Of a DNA stretch of 64,000 nt, positions 43,012-52,062 are shown one piece after another; the stretch's first letter is position 1; every line of letters begins with the position of its first letter. This DNA is from Nitrososphaeria archaeon (GTDB lineage Archaea; Thermoproteota; Nitrososphaeria; Geothermarchaeales; JDFR-13), in NCBI GenBank assembly GCA_027078545.1, contig JALWXN010000004.1, forward strand, positions 799,100 to 863,099, in the 5' to 3' direction. The translations under genes were made by a program, and so were the position numbers. The notes beneath the pieces are model-generated. The model was not told where the DNA came from. It worked only from the letters and a program-made list of their open reading frames with translations, and did no database searches.

Positions 43012-44784
43012 ATGTTAGGGAGGATACTGGGTGTCGCCCTCATAACGGCCCTACTCCTGGGTATGGGCCTCACCCTACTAGAGACCATGTATAGCTCTGC
43101 ACCTGATAGCGGCGTTGTGGGGGATGGGAGGTGGTACTTAGTCTCCTACCTAGCCCCCGCATCGAGTGTCGATGAGGTCTTAGAGAGGATATCCATCTCT
43201 ACTATTCTGATCCCAACCAGGACGACTCGGGGTATACTCGAGTCGGCTACACCGACGGCCTTGGCGGACTATAGCAGGACGAATGTCCAGGTATTAGGTG
43301 TGGACGAGCCCGACGTCGTCAAGACGGATGGACGTTTCCTATATATGGCTGGGTGGAGTGGATTCGGGGGCTCCTACATATTCATCTATAGCCTAGGCGA
43401 GGAGCCGGGACACGTCTCCACCATAAAGCTTGTCAACGAGAGTGTCTCCGAGATCATACTGGCGGGGGAGAAGCTCATAGCCATTTCACACCTATGGATA
43501 CCCCTGGACAAGCTGGAGATGGAGATGCGTATACTGTTCTACGGATACACCTCGGTCAGGATATTCGACGTCTCCAACCCATGGGAGCCTAGGGAGCTTA
43601 TCAACATGACCTTCTATGGCGACTATATAGATGCGAGGCTATACATGGATAGGCTCTACATATTCACCTACATCTTCAACCCGGTGAAGACTGTTGCCGA
43701 GGACATCCTTGAGAGGGGAAGGGTATACCTAAACACCTGGGGAGAGATGGTCCACCCAGGGCTCTGGGGCGTACATGTATACAGCCTAGACGAGATGGAG
43801 CTAGTGGAGAAACATGTAGAGGCGGGGCCGGGAACGGTATACATGACGTACGACTCGATCTACCTAGTGACCACAATCTACCAGAGATCAGTGATAACCC
43901 CACTGGTACGGGGAGACGCTGAGATAAGGTTCAGGCCGGACATGCCTAGGACCGAGATAGTCAAGATAAGGATTATGGATAGTGGAGTAGAACCAGTCGG
44001 CTCGGTAATCCTGGAGGGGAGGGTAGGGGATAGGCTCAGGGTGGACGAGTACCGCGGCTACCTCAGAGTGGCTGTCCACCTACCAGTGGGGATCGGCTGG
44101 TCAGAGTGGGAGACTGCGATCTATGTCCTAGACTCTGATAGCCTAAGGCCAGTAGGATATATCGGCGGCCTAGGCAGGGGCGAGATGCTCTACGGAGTCC
44201 GGTTCCTAGGCAGATATGCATACCTAGTCACATTCAGGGTTATAGATCCCTTCTACGTAGTAGACCTAGGAATACCGACCAACCCGGCGGTACTAGGAGT
44301 CCTGAAGATACCTGGCTTCAGCACCCTCCTCCAGCCACTATGGAACGGACTCGTACTGGGCATTGGATACAACGCTACTGAGGAGGGCAGGGTTACGGGG
44401 CTAAAGGCGAGTATCTACGACGTCACAAACCCACTCATCCCTAGAGAGTTGGTTGCCATCCCGCTCGACGCTGACTGGACAGAGGCCCTCTTCAACATCA
44501 ACGCGTTAACCCTAGACCCCAGGAGAGGAATAGCCATAGTACCTATGAAGGAGTACCTAGGAAGGAGCTACGAGGTAGCGGCACTAGTAATCGACACTGG
44601 ATCACCACGGATAGAGACGATATCCTACCGCGTAGAGTGTGGACATGCCTGCATATACAGCCTGCACTGGGTAAGGAGTGTATATGCAGGTCAATACCTC
44701 TACCTGATAGGCATGGATAGAATCGGCGTTTTCACATATCCGGGATTAGACGAAGTGGGGATATTCGAGATATCAGGTAAATAA
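43012..44784 (+). CDS. Secreted beta-propeller protein (Beta_propel family)
   Basis: 590 aa with an N-terminal hydrophobic helix (ILGVALITALLLGMGLTLL). It has the family-defining segment NVQVLGVDEPDVVKTDGRFLYMAG at about 90-113, followed by repeated strands of the type YIFIYSL, RLYIFTY, VRIFDVSNPWEP, YAYLVTF, IPTNPAVLGVL and YDVTNPLIPRE. This is the domain of secreted archaeal C-terminal propeller proteins. No catalytic residues are recognised; probable role is surface binding. It is divergently placed with the membrane-bound HTH gene. A poly-T terminator follows at 44812-44838. Confidence 0.82.
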   Translation: MLGRILGVALITALLLGMGLTLLETMYSSAPDSGVVGDGRWYLVSYLAPASSVDEVLERISISTILIPTRTTRGILESATPTALADYSRTNVQVLGVDEPDVVKTDGRFLYMAGWSGFGGSYIFIYSLGEEPGHVSTIKLVNESVSEIILAGEKLIAISHLWIPLDKLEMEMRILFYGYTSVRIFDVSNPWEPRELINMTFYGDYIDARLYMDRLYIFTYIFNPVKTVAEDILERGRVYLNTWGEMVHPGLWGVHVYSLDEMELVEKHVEAGPGTVYMTYDSIYLVTTIYQRSVITPLVRGDAEIRFRPDMPRTEIVKIRIMDSGVEPVGSVILEGRVGDRLRVDEYRGYLRVAVHLPVGIGWSEWETAIYVLDSDSLRPVGYIGGLGRGEMLYGVRFLGRYAYLVTFRVIDPFYVVDLGIPTNPAVLGVLKIPGFSTLLQPLWNGLVLGIGYNATEEGRVTGLKASIYDVTNPLIPRELVAIPLDADWTEALFNINALTLDPRRGIAIVPMKEYLGRSYEVAALVIDTGSPRIETISYRVECGHACIYSLHWVRSVYAGQYLYLIGMDRIGVFTYPGLDEVGIFEISGK

Positions 44785-44900
44785 AAGGAGATTCCTTATC
44801 CAGGAGAAATCATTTTTCCCGTTTTTCCAAATTTTTTAGGTTATCGCCTAAACCCTTAAATAGGATGCCCACGATGAGGATATATGCGGAGGTGGGGGCC
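44785..44900. other. Gap with terminator and promoter
   Basis: It contains the T-rich terminator of the propeller gene (44812-44838) and the TATA-like CCTTAAATAG (44854-44862) of the prefoldin gene. No other feature. Confidence 0.45.
44812..44838 (+). terminator. Archaeal T-rich terminator
   Basis: Three T-runs in succession (TTTTT, TTTTT, TTTTTT) separated by four or five other bases, about 28 bases after the propeller stop. This matches the poly-T signals that end archaeal transcripts. Confidence 0.65.
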
Positions 44901-45314
44901 ATGTCCAAGGAGGTGGAGAGGACTAAGGCCGATAAGGCTGAGGAGGAGCTCAGGACACTCTTCGGACAGGCCGAGAGCCTCCGACAGCAGATCAACACCC
45001 TCGACACCACGATCCTCGACATAGCAACGGTCATAGAGACCCTAGACTTCATAAAGGACAACGGCAAGGACAAGACCGTCCTAGTCCCAATCGGGGCGGG
45101 TAACTTCATAAGGGCTAGGATAGTGGATACCCAGAACGTTATAATGGGTGTCGGGGGGAGGCTAAGCATAGAGGCGAACATCGAGGAGGCCAGGAAGGTC
45201 CTCACAGAGAGGATGAAGGTTCTCGAGGATCTAAGGCTCGACCTTAGGAGGAGGCTCGAGGAGATCAACGCCAGGATAAGCAAGCTGGTGAGCGAGATCC
45301 AGCAGAAGGCCTAG
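44901..45314 (+). CDS. pfdA: Prefoldin alpha subunit
   Basis: 137 aa, close to the usual length. The two helices of the coiled coil flank the beta-hairpin linker (TVLVPIGAGNFIRARIVDTQN, with VGGRLSIEANIEEA after it), the pattern of archaeal prefoldin alpha. It forms a hexameric holdase with prefoldin beta that hands unfolded proteins to the thermosome. ATG 44901 is preferred over ATG 44865: GGAGGTGGG sits just before it and the TATA lies about 40 bases upstream. Confidence 0.92.
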   Translation: MSKEVERTKADKAEEELRTLFGQAESLRQQINTLDTTILDIATVIETLDFIKDNGKDKTVLVPIGAGNFIRARIVDTQNVIMGVGGRLSIEANIEEARKVLTERMKVLEDLRLDLRRRLEEINARISKLVSEIQQKA

Positions 45315-45359
45315 TTGTCTCCACCCACCCCACCTTTTTCCCCAGCCCTGGTGCCCCCT

Positions 45360-45569
45360 ATGGAGAGGAGCCTGGAGGATGAGGTTAGGGAGCTGAGGAC
45401 TGCTATAAGGCTTATAGAGAGTGGGGAGGCTAGGGAGATATTCCTCGTATTCGGTGGGAAGGTATATATAGAGGCTGGGAGGGAGGAGGCCCTCCAATAC
45501 CTTAGGAGGCGGTTGGAGGCGCTTGAGGCCTGGCTCAGGAGAGGAGCCTCCTCTTCAGGCCGAGCTTGA
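45360..45569 (+). CDS. Short prefoldin-beta-like or coiled-coil protein
   Basis: 69 aa. The sequence EIFLVFGGKVYIEAGREEALQYLRRRLEALEAWL resembles the C-terminal hairpin and helix of prefoldin beta (VYKLVGNVLV then a helix), but the N-terminal coiled coil is only about 20 residues. It may be a truncated beta-like partner, or a coiled-coil protein of different function. ATG 45360 has GGTG six bases upstream. Its last 35 bases overlap the ABC permease on the other strand. Confidence 0.5.
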   Translation: MERSLEDEVRELRTAIRLIESGEAREIFLVFGGKVYIEAGREEALQYLRRRLEALEAWLRRGASSSGRA

Positions 45570-46824
45570 AGCTTATCTTCATAGTCAGTATCCTCTCGCT
45601 CTCAAACATTTTCGCCAGCACCACCATCACTATCACTAGCCAGACGATGTTGACTATTATCCCCACGACGTACATCTCATACCTACCTATGACCAGGTAT
45701 TCGAAGGACTTCATCAGGTATACATAGGGGATGCTGAAGTAGACCATCCTGGCATAGTCTGGGAGTAGTGAGAGGTCTATGAGGGCTCCCAATAGGATGA
45801 TCATCATGATCGGCATCGAGACGGTTGCCGCTACACCCTCAGCGGTCTTGGTATCCTGTGTGAAGAGTGATACTAGCAGTCCTATACCACCAGTTATCAA
45901 TACTGTTAGGAAGAAGAGGAGGGTTAGGAGTAGGAGGACCTCTGGCCTAAGGCTTATCGACAGACTCTCCTCGATGATGTCTAGGCCCTCACCACCCGTA
46001 ACGGTGAACCTCGTGCCGAAGCCCAGCATAGCCACGTAGATGAGGAATCCCGCGGCATATGCAGCTGTGGCGGCGAAGGCCACTATCATACTACCCATAA
46101 TCTTCTCTAGAGCCAAGATCTTCCTATCGATGGGTAGGGTTAGGAGGGTCTCCAGCGTCTTATACTCCTTCTCCTCGCTGAGCATCGCGGCTGATACCTG
46201 TAGTATGCTGACTACGAGGCCGAAGACGACCCATGGCATTATGAATATCTGTATGAACAGGCTCGCCAGCTGCTGGGAGGGGAGCTCCATCCCCCAGTCC
46301 TCAACCCTGACATACACATCTGTGGAGAAGATGTCGTTGAGGAAGTCCGCATCTAGTCCGGCCTCTATCATCGCCTCCCTCCTCAGGTATGCCTCGAAGC
46401 CCGCCACCAGCCTGTTACCAATGTCTAGGACGCCCATAGAGCTGAAGGATACGCTCCCAATCCTCACCTTGATCTCTATACTACCCCTCTCCCCCGAGAG
46501 GTATGACTCGGTCAGGTTCTCAGGCAAGATGAACAGAACTACATAGTCAAGCCCATCTATCTGGCTGGGATCCACCAGCTCAACCGTTATGTTCCTATCC
46601 TGTAGATACTGTATAAACTTCTGGGAGACCTCGTCCTGGTCAAGATCCACCACGTATACTGTTAGGGTGGCTATCCTCTCCTGGGCAGTCTGGAAGCCCA
46701 GGTTGTATAGATAGCCTATGGCCGGGAAGATTATGAGTGGGAAGAGTACTGTGAATACTATATACCTCGGGTTCCTAAATGTCTCCTTAATCTCTTTCTT
46801 AACAAGCTCCCATAGAAGGTTCAT
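45535..46824 (-). CDS. ABC-2 type (NatB-like) export permease
   Basis: 429 aa. First helix near 22-44, then a large extracellular domain of about 150 residues (LTVYVVDLDQDEVSQKFIQYL). Five helices follow, the last with VIGRYEMYVVGIIVNIVWLVI. NatB permeases extrude Na+ or drugs together with a NatA ATPase. ATGA overlap with the ATPase gene. Membrane protein. Confidence 0.85.
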   Translation of the reverse strand: MNLLWELVKKEIKETFRNPRYIVFTVLFPLIIFPAIGYLYNLGFQTAQERIATLTVYVVDLDQDEVSQKFIQYLQDRNITVELVDPSQIDGLDYVVLFILPENLTESYLSGERGSIEIKVRIGSVSFSSMGVLDIGNRLVAGFEAYLRREAMIEAGLDADFLNDIFSTDVYVRVEDWGMELPSQQLASLFIQIFIMPWVVFGLVVSILQVSAAMLSEEKEYKTLETLLTLPIDRKILALEKIMGSMIVAFAATAAYAAGFLIYVAMLGFGTRFTVTGGEGLDIIEESLSISLRPEVLLLLTLLFFLTVLITGGIGLLVSLFTQDTKTAEGVAATVSMPIMMIILLGALIDLSLLPDYARMVYFSIPYVYLMKSFEYLVIGRYEMYVVGIIVNIVWLVIVMVVLAKMFESERILTMKISFKLGLKRRLLS

Positions 46825-47540
46825 ACACCCCTCACCAGGTTCGTGAAGACCTCCTCAAGGTTCTCCCCACCATAGCGCTCCTTCAACTCCTGTGGGGAGC
46901 CCTCGGCTATCAGCCTACCGTTGGATATGATTCCTATCTCGTCGCAGAGATACTCCACCTCGAGCATGTTGTGGCTGGATAGGAGTATCGTGACACCCTC
47001 CCCATTGATCCTCTTAATCATACGCCTAATCTCAGTCGCATAGACTACGTCCATCCCCGATGTAGGCTCGTCTAGGATGGCCAGCTTCGGTAGGGTCATC
47101 AAGGCCCTGGCTAGGAGGAGGCGTCTAAGCATACCCTTGCTATACTCCCCAATCTTACTATATATCCTACCGCCTAGGCCGGCAAGCTCGACACCCCTCT
47201 CAACATACTCCCTATACCCGTCGCCTGCGTAGATCTTGGCCATAAGCTCGAGGTATTCATAGCCCGTGAGGTGTTTATAGGCACCCGCCTCCTCGGGGAG
47301 ATAGCTTATTATACGTCTAACCTTATCCGCCTCCCCAACCACGTCATACCCAAATACGGAGACCCTCCCAGACGTCGGCTTCAGGAGGGTAGCTATTATC
47401 CTCAGGGTGGTTGATTTACCAGCCCCGTTGGGGCCTATGAGGCCATAGATCATACCCTCCTCCACACGGAAGGATATACCGTTTACCGCCACGAAGTTCC
47501 CATACTTCTTCACGAGGTTCTCGACCTTAACCGCTTCCAT
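46821..47540 (-). CDS. ABC transporter ATPase (NatA-like)
   Basis: 239 aa. Walker A GPNGAGKSTTLRI, Walker B LAILDEPTSGMD and the H-loop LLSSHNMLEVEYL are present. The signature reads YSKGMLRRLLLARAL rather than SGGQ, a known variation in the NatA/CcmA branch. Works with 45535-46824; both export a still unknown substrate or Na+. Confidence 0.92.
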   Translation of the reverse strand: MEAVKVENLVKKYGNFVAVNGISFRVEEGMIYGLIGPNGAGKSTTLRIIATLLKPTSGRVSVFGYDVVGEADKVRRIISYLPEEAGAYKHLTGYEYLELMAKIYAGDGYREYVERGVELAGLGGRIYSKIGEYSKGMLRRLLLARALMTLPKLAILDEPTSGMDVVYATEIRRMIKRINGEGVTILLSSHNMLEVEYLCDEIGIISNGRLIAEGSPQELKERYGGENLEEVFTNLVRGV

Positions 47541-47574
47541 ATCCCTTTCACCAGCCTAGTAATGATTGACTGGT

Positions 47575-48423
47575 TTACGACGATATATACCTTAGGATAT
47601 TGTCTAGACTCGCCTCACCCCTTAGGAACCTGTCGAGCCTGGAGAGGCCTTCAAGACCTATCATCACCAGCTCCCTCTCCATATCACCCAGCCTCTCATC
47701 GATCCCCCTAAGGATGAGGAGGGCCGCCCCCACGAATACCCTGGCTCCAAACCTCTTCCTGAAGTAGTCCCTCAGGATAGGTAGGCTACTAGCCTCCATC
47801 TCAGTGGCCAGCACACCCATATCCCTCATTGCGCCATACCTCCTCCTAGACTCCTCCCCCTGTGGAGAGTTGTGGAAACCCTCCTGGAAGTATAGATCGT
47901 CCTTCGTCTCAACCTTCCCGAGGAATAGGTTCCTCCCCAATACCCAGCCGCGGGAGACGGCTGAGTCTAGGAGGGATAGATAGACAGCCGGATCCATATC
48001 CGCCGGGTAGCCTGGGAATATGATGTGGCTAGTCCCCGCCTCGTTCCTCACCACGGATGATGCTACGACTATGGAGTATCTAGGGATGTCCTGGAGCGCC
48101 CCAGCCGTCCCAAGCCTAACCATATATGCCTGCCCCACCCCATCAGAGATCTTCTTCAATGCCTCCGTGACGCCTATAAGTGCTGAGCCGATCCCCATAC
48201 CAGTGGTGAAGCCGAATATCTTTATATCGCCGTAGTACCCCGATACCCAGTTGAGACGCTCACCACCACGCCTAACATCCTCGAGCAGTTCACCTAGGAT
48301 CTCGAGCCTCCTCCTAGACCCCATCGTCAGGATATAGGTGGATAGCTCGTCGCCACGTATACCTAGGTGGTACGTCCTCCCATCACCATACTCGAATATA
48401 AGTCCCTCGAATATCCTATCCAA
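47575..48423 (-). CDS. Nucleoside phosphorylase (uridine/purine phosphorylase family)
   Basis: 282 aa. RLGTAGALQDIPRYSIVVAS is the phosphate/ribose region and GVLATEMEASSLPIL the base-side Glu of the family, with TGMGIGSALIG earlier. This family covers uridine phosphorylase, purine nucleoside phosphorylase and MTA phosphorylase; motifs here do not decide between them. TTG start with GGTGA about six bases upstream. Cytosolic salvage enzyme. Confidence 0.85.
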   Translation of the reverse strand: MDRIFEGLIFEYGDGRTYHLGIRGDELSTYILTMGSRRRLEILGELLEDVRRGGERLNWVSGYYGDIKIFGFTTGMGIGSALIGVTEALKKISDGVGQAYMVRLGTAGALQDIPRYSIVVASSVVRNEAGTSHIIFPGYPADMDPAVYLSLLDSAVSRGWVLGRNLFLGKVETKDDLYFQEGFHNSPQGEESRRRYGAMRDMGVLATEMEASSLPILRDYFRKRFGARVFVGAALLILRGIDERLGDMERELVMIGLEGLSRLDRFLRGEASLDNILRYISS

Positions 48424-48471
48424 GGCGGGTCACCACGGCATACTATATTATCCATACCACCCCCGTATAAC

Positions 48472-49812
48472 TCATCTCCTCTTGACGTTGATCCTTGCGA
48501 AGCCGCTCATAACCTCTCCGCTGAATACGTTGTCATTCCCATCCCTATACTTCGGCGGGACATTCCTACCATCTAGGGAGACGCTTACATATCCACTCCT
48601 AACATCTATGTCGAATTCTACACCCTTCTTGTAGACCGCTGCGTCGAGGCTTAGGAAACCGTTCCTAAGGTTTATGCCCACGGTGTTTCCTGAATCCATG
48701 AGCCTCGAGTCTATCCTGACATAGCTATTCTCACTCTCTACTTCTAGCTTTCCGCCGTGGATAACCGGGAAGATCTCCACTGCGGAGGAGGCTATCTCCA
48801 GCTCCATCCTACGGGCCTCTATCTTCCCCTGGCTACTGAGTACACCCCTATTGATATCGATCCTGAACGATTCATAGACCCTCTCGGGCAGGGATATTAT
48901 GACGTAGGCGTTAGATGCATATACCGAGAACTCGCCCTTCTCCACCACGTATGATACGTCCGGCCTGACGTCGCTCACCCTCCACCCCACTATCCGGGGG
49001 TCACCCTTCTCTATCAGGACTCCCCCATCATGTACATGTATAGATACCTTGTTGAAACGGCCGTCATAGGTGAGCTCGAGATACTTCTCCCTACGCGCGA
49101 TCCTTCCACTCGTCTCGGGGAGTGTTGCGATGGCTGAAGACTTGGATACTACTCCCCCTAGCAGGTCGGATATGCCTGAAACTATCCCACCGATGATCTT
49201 GTCTAGGAAGTTGTCCTCGACCTTGACTATAACCGCCTCCCCCCTAAGCTCGTCCTCCCTACCAGGGTCGTACCGGACTATCCGGAAGACGTCCTCACAC
49301 TTCTCCACAACGTCTTCATATAGGTAGTTGGGCGTGTATACCGTGAGGACGTCCTGTATACTCTCCACCGTCGCGTTGAATAGCTCCCTATCCATAGGGT
49401 AGATAACTAGTTTGAGGATGTCGCTGAAGACCGCCTTACGCCCCTGCTCCCTGAGCCTTCTAGCCATCCTAGGAGTATACTCCATACTCATCTTGTCGCT
49501 GAAGATCTTCAGCCTCTCCTCACCAGGCTCCGGCTCCTCCTCAGCCCTGGCCCTACCCCCATTCTCCAGCCTATCGAGTATCTCGAGGGCCTTCCTACCC
49601 AGGTCGCTCAGGCTATACTCTCCAAACTCGTTCTTCCGGAGGAGGCGGCTCATCTTCTTGAGGTGGAAGCCTAGTGTGCCAGAGTCCTCAATCCCCAGCC
49701 TCTTCATGATCTTGGTATATGTCAGGCCCGGCTCCTGGGCCAGGAGCCTAAGGATACGCCTCCGCGTATCATTGCTTATCGCCTGGAGTATATAGTCGAG
49801 GTCATCAGCCAT
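48472..49812 (-). CDS. ArsR-type HTH protein with adhesin-like beta-helical tail
   Basis: 446 aa. Residues 1-75 are a winged helix (LQAISNDTRRRILRLLAQEPG, GTLGFHLKKMSRLLRKNEFG). Residues 110-215 are a helical region, and 230-446 a chain of short strands (VSIHVHDGGVLIEKGD, FSVYASNAYVIISL, GKLEVESENSYVRI, DIDVRSGYVSVSL) of the DUF4097 adhesin type. No signal peptide or membrane helix is seen, so the tail would be cytosolic. Its role as a sensor or oligomerisation platform is inferred. ATG 49812 chosen; minus-strand TATA at about 49827-49838. A palindrome lies upstream at 49907-49924. Confidence 0.72.
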   Translation of the reverse strand: MADDLDYILQAISNDTRRRILRLLAQEPGLTYTKIMKRLGIEDSGTLGFHLKKMSRLLRKNEFGEYSLSDLGRKALEILDRLENGGRARAEEEPEPGEERLKIFSDKMSMEYTPRMARRLREQGRKAVFSDILKLVIYPMDRELFNATVESIQDVLTVYTPNYLYEDVVEKCEDVFRIVRYDPGREDELRGEAVIVKVEDNFLDKIIGGIVSGISDLLGGVVSKSSAIATLPETSGRIARREKYLELTYDGRFNKVSIHVHDGGVLIEKGDPRIVGWRVSDVRPDVSYVVEKGEFSVYASNAYVIISLPERVYESFRIDINRGVLSSQGKIEARRMELEIASSAVEIFPVIHGGKLEVESENSYVRIDSRLMDSGNTVGINLRNGFLSLDAAVYKKGVEFDIDVRSGYVSVSLDGRNVPPKYRDGNDNVFSGEVMSGFARINVKRR

Positions 49813-49906
49813 CCACCACACCCAATGAGATATATAGCCTAATCGACATGGATAAGGAGTCTATCGAGAAGGCTCTACATACCCGGTAAAAAGTATGGGT
49901 ATGGGT

Positions 49907-49924
49907 TGTCGAGAAGCCTCGACA
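49907..49924. repeat. 18-base palindrome TGTCGAG-N4-CTCGACA, copy 1
   Basis: TGTCGAG-AAGC-CTCGACA followed by GGCC. It sits six bases after the DUF2892 stop and 95 bases before the HTH gene. The other copy is at 63728-63745; the two differ at one of 22 positions including the GGCC. Confidence 0.55.
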
Positions 49925-49929
49925 GGCCA

Positions 49930-50175
49930 CTACTCCTTCTTAACACTGACCTCCTGGCCAGTCTCGGTGGGCCCAGCCTCACACGTATTGATACCAAGCA
50001 TCTTATAGAGGGCGCAGAAACCCACTGCACCAGTACCGATCATCACTAGGCCGATCAGTGCTAGGACGATCCCTATAGGCTCTGCTAGGAGGCCTGTGAA
50101 GTAGGTCCCAGCCAAGACCACCAGGCCGAAGACTATCCTGGCGGCCCTGTCAGTCTTCCCCACGTTACATTCCAT
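49930..50175 (-). CDS. DUF2892 (YgaP-type) small membrane protein
   Basis: 81 aa. MECNVGKTDRAARI then two membrane helices and the ending FCALYKMLGINTCE are the DUF2892 pattern. This domain is often attached to rhodanese or thioredoxin proteins and found near metal or sulfur genes. GGTGACC precedes the ATG. Its 3' end is only six bases from a palindrome that may be a terminator or operator. Function not known. Confidence 0.88.
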   Translation of the reverse strand: MECNVGKTDRAARIVFGLVVLAGTYFTGLLAEPIGIVLALIGLVMIGTGAVGFCALYKMLGINTCEAGPTETGQEVSVKKE

Positions 50176-50233
50176 GTGGGGTCACCCTATAACTATACTG
50201 GGTAGATACTTAAAATACATATACCCCCCGTAG

Positions 50234-51004
50234 ATGGTCTTCGAGGGATTTATCTATAGCTGTGGCTATGAATTGAGGGGTGGTAGGGTGGAGCCCCTCA
50301 CCAACGCATTGATATTCGGCGCTATCGTCTCAGGCGTATCCCTAGTCGCCATATTATTGGTGAGGGCGCTCCGCCTAGACAGGATAGGTATAAAGTATCA
50401 GCTCGCACTAGCATCGGGAGTATTCATAGGCATAGCCTTCCTAGGAGCGTTACCCAGGATTGTAGAGACGGGGGACGAGGCATATGCACTCCCCGTATTC
50501 CTAGGCTTCATAGCCTTCTCACTCCTGGAGCTCTCGCTCGGCTACCATGAGCACCACCATATCGGGAGGAGCCACCTAGGCGTCATGAACCTAGCCAGCG
50601 ACCTGCTCCACAACTTCATCGACGGGATATTCATATATACAGCCTTCGCCATAGACTACGGCCTAGGCGTAACCATCTCACTCGCCACGGTGCTACACGA
50701 GGTGCCACAGGAGGTCAGCGACTTCATAATCCTGATAAACAGCGGCTTCAGCTATGGCAAGGCCGTCATCCTAAACCTGTCCGTATCACTATCCACCATA
50801 CTGGGCATACTTATCTTCAGCATGGTTGAGGTGGACACCTTGATGGTCCTAGGCTTCATAATGGGGAACTATCTTTACCTAGCCGCTGTAGACCTGATAC
50901 CCGAGGTTTCGAGGGAGACCTCGGGATTGGAGAGGCTTAAGGCATACCTCTTCTTCGCCCTAGGGATAGCTGTTATCTATCTTCTCCACACCTATACCCA
51001 CTAG
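50234..51004 (+). CDS. ZIP-family metal transporter
   Basis: 256 aa with about eight helices. The metal-binding HEHHHIGRSH loop (residues 98-107), SDLLHNFIDGIFIYTAF and LHEVPQEVSDFIILI (Hx3E pattern of helices IV and V) are the ZIP core. It imports divalent cations such as Zn2+ or Fe2+ into the cytosol. Leaderless: TATA-like TACTTAAAATA (50207-50217) lies about 22 bases before the ATG. Convergent overlap of four bases with the thioredoxin-like gene. Confidence 0.92.
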   Translation: MVFEGFIYSCGYELRGGRVEPLTNALIFGAIVSGVSLVAILLVRALRLDRIGIKYQLALASGVFIGIAFLGALPRIVETGDEAYALPVFLGFIAFSLLELSLGYHEHHHIGRSHLGVMNLASDLLHNFIDGIFIYTAFAIDYGLGVTISLATVLHEVPQEVSDFIILINSGFSYGKAVILNLSVSLSTILGILIFSMVEVDTLMVLGFIMGNYLYLAAVDLIPEVSRETSGLERLKAYLFFALGIAVIYLLHTYTH

Positions 51005-51609
51005 CCCTTCCTACGCCACAGGAACGCGATAGTAACGCTTGAAATCACTAGAAGGAGGACGATTGTAGGTAGATATTCAAGGATGTAGAACGGCCTACCT
51101 TTACCAGAATATTCTAGGACATCCTCATATGTAGTGGGAATTCCTGATAGATAGTCGTCGAAAAAGGTTACTCTAGCTATATCTACAGACTTTAGGCTTG
51201 TCCCAATATAAACTTCCAGCTTACCATTAGGGTTGTTTATTAGTTTTTCCCAGAAGTTGTCCTCAAGAACAGCTCCAACAACAATGGCCTCAGGTCTACC
51301 ATTTACAACCAGTACTACCGTAGGAGTCCCCGCCTGAAAGTCGTAGTCAGAGGCGAGCCTCTTCAAAAGGTTATTATTAACCTCCTCCTCTATCCAAAAC
51401 CAAGTGAAGTTCATGTTGTTCTCAATAATGTAGTTGGCTAGGTCGTGACAGTGGGGACAAGGCCTCCATCCATAGACATACAGCGTGTAGTTATTCTCCA
51501 CTTCTAGACCACTTACTATTATAGTCGTACCTACCATTACATTACCTGCGAAGAGGCCAGAGAAGAGAAGTACAAGCAATACGTAACGATACCATATCTC
51601 AACTTTCAT
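51001..51609 (-). CDS. Membrane-anchored thioredoxin-like protein (CPHC)
   Basis: 202 aa. A signal-type helix (YVLLVLLFSGLFAGNVMVG) precedes a thioredoxin-fold domain with active site CPHC (YGWRPCPHCHDLANYI), and a C-terminal helix is followed by a basic end WRRKG. It probably faces outside and handles disulfides or reduces an extracellular substrate. Placed in line after FTR1 and 51733-52062, so a role in iron reduction or oxidation at the membrane is inferred. ATG 51609 preferred over GTG 51618 since GGTG lies six bases upstream. Its C-terminus looks like a sorting tail, but no known archaeosortase motif is recognised. Confidence 0.75.
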   Translation of the reverse strand: MKVEIWYRYVLLVLLFSGLFAGNVMVGTTIIVSGLEVENNYTLYVYGWRPCPHCHDLANYIIENNMNFTWFWIEEEVNNNLLKRLASDYDFQAGTPTVVLVVNGRPEAIVVGAVLEDNFWEKLINNPNGKLEVYIGTSLKSVDIARVTFFDDYLSGIPTTYEDVLEYSGKGRPFYILEYLPTIVLLLVISSVTIAFLWRRKG

Positions 51610-51732
51610 TTCACACACCTATGGATTATGTTGGTGGGCTCAGGGTACCTCGATACGGCCATACTATTTTGGCCGGGCAGTTCGGTCATCATAGCCCTAA
51701 AACCACCATATTCGACACGAACTATAAATCTT

Positions 51733-52062
51733 TTATCCATCTGAATAACCCCTCCTAGTCAGATATAGGGCGTAGAGGAGGAAGATTAGTAAGAGTATCA
51801 AGAGTGGTATGTGCTCAGTAGCTCTCTCAGCCACTTCACCCCTACTCGTCAAAATGGAGCGTGAAAGTCTTCCTATGTTAAAGGAGATAAGTATTATAAG
51901 TGGCCAGTGCGTCCCTCTGTTGAAGAGATATATTGACATTATGTAGAGGAACACTAATAAAATATTCTCATACTTGATGAAGAGTGGTATGGGTATGAAG
52001 GCCGTGACCAATATATATGAGGCAAGGACTAGTCCTGAGATTATGGCTAGTCCTTTGTCCAA
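51733..52062 (-). CDS. Small membrane protein in the FTR1 operon
   Basis: 109 aa with three or four helices (about 4-26, 29-48, 50-70, 85-104). It overlaps FTR1 by 16 bases, so the two are co-translated. No recognised family; a regulatory or assembly subunit of the permease is possible. Like the rest of the 51001-52871 region it looks richer in A/T than the flanks. Confidence 0.6.
   Translation of the reverse strand: MDKGLAIISGLVLASYILVTAFIPIPLFIKYENILLVFLYIMSIYLFNRGTHWPLIILISFNIGRLSRSILTSRGEVAERATEHIPLLILLLIFLLYALYLTRRGYSDG

Noticed and set aside
51585-51609. Thioredoxin-like gene as a processed archaeosortase substrate
   Set aside because: The helix plus basic end is present but no recognisable sorting motif such as PGF or PEF precedes it.
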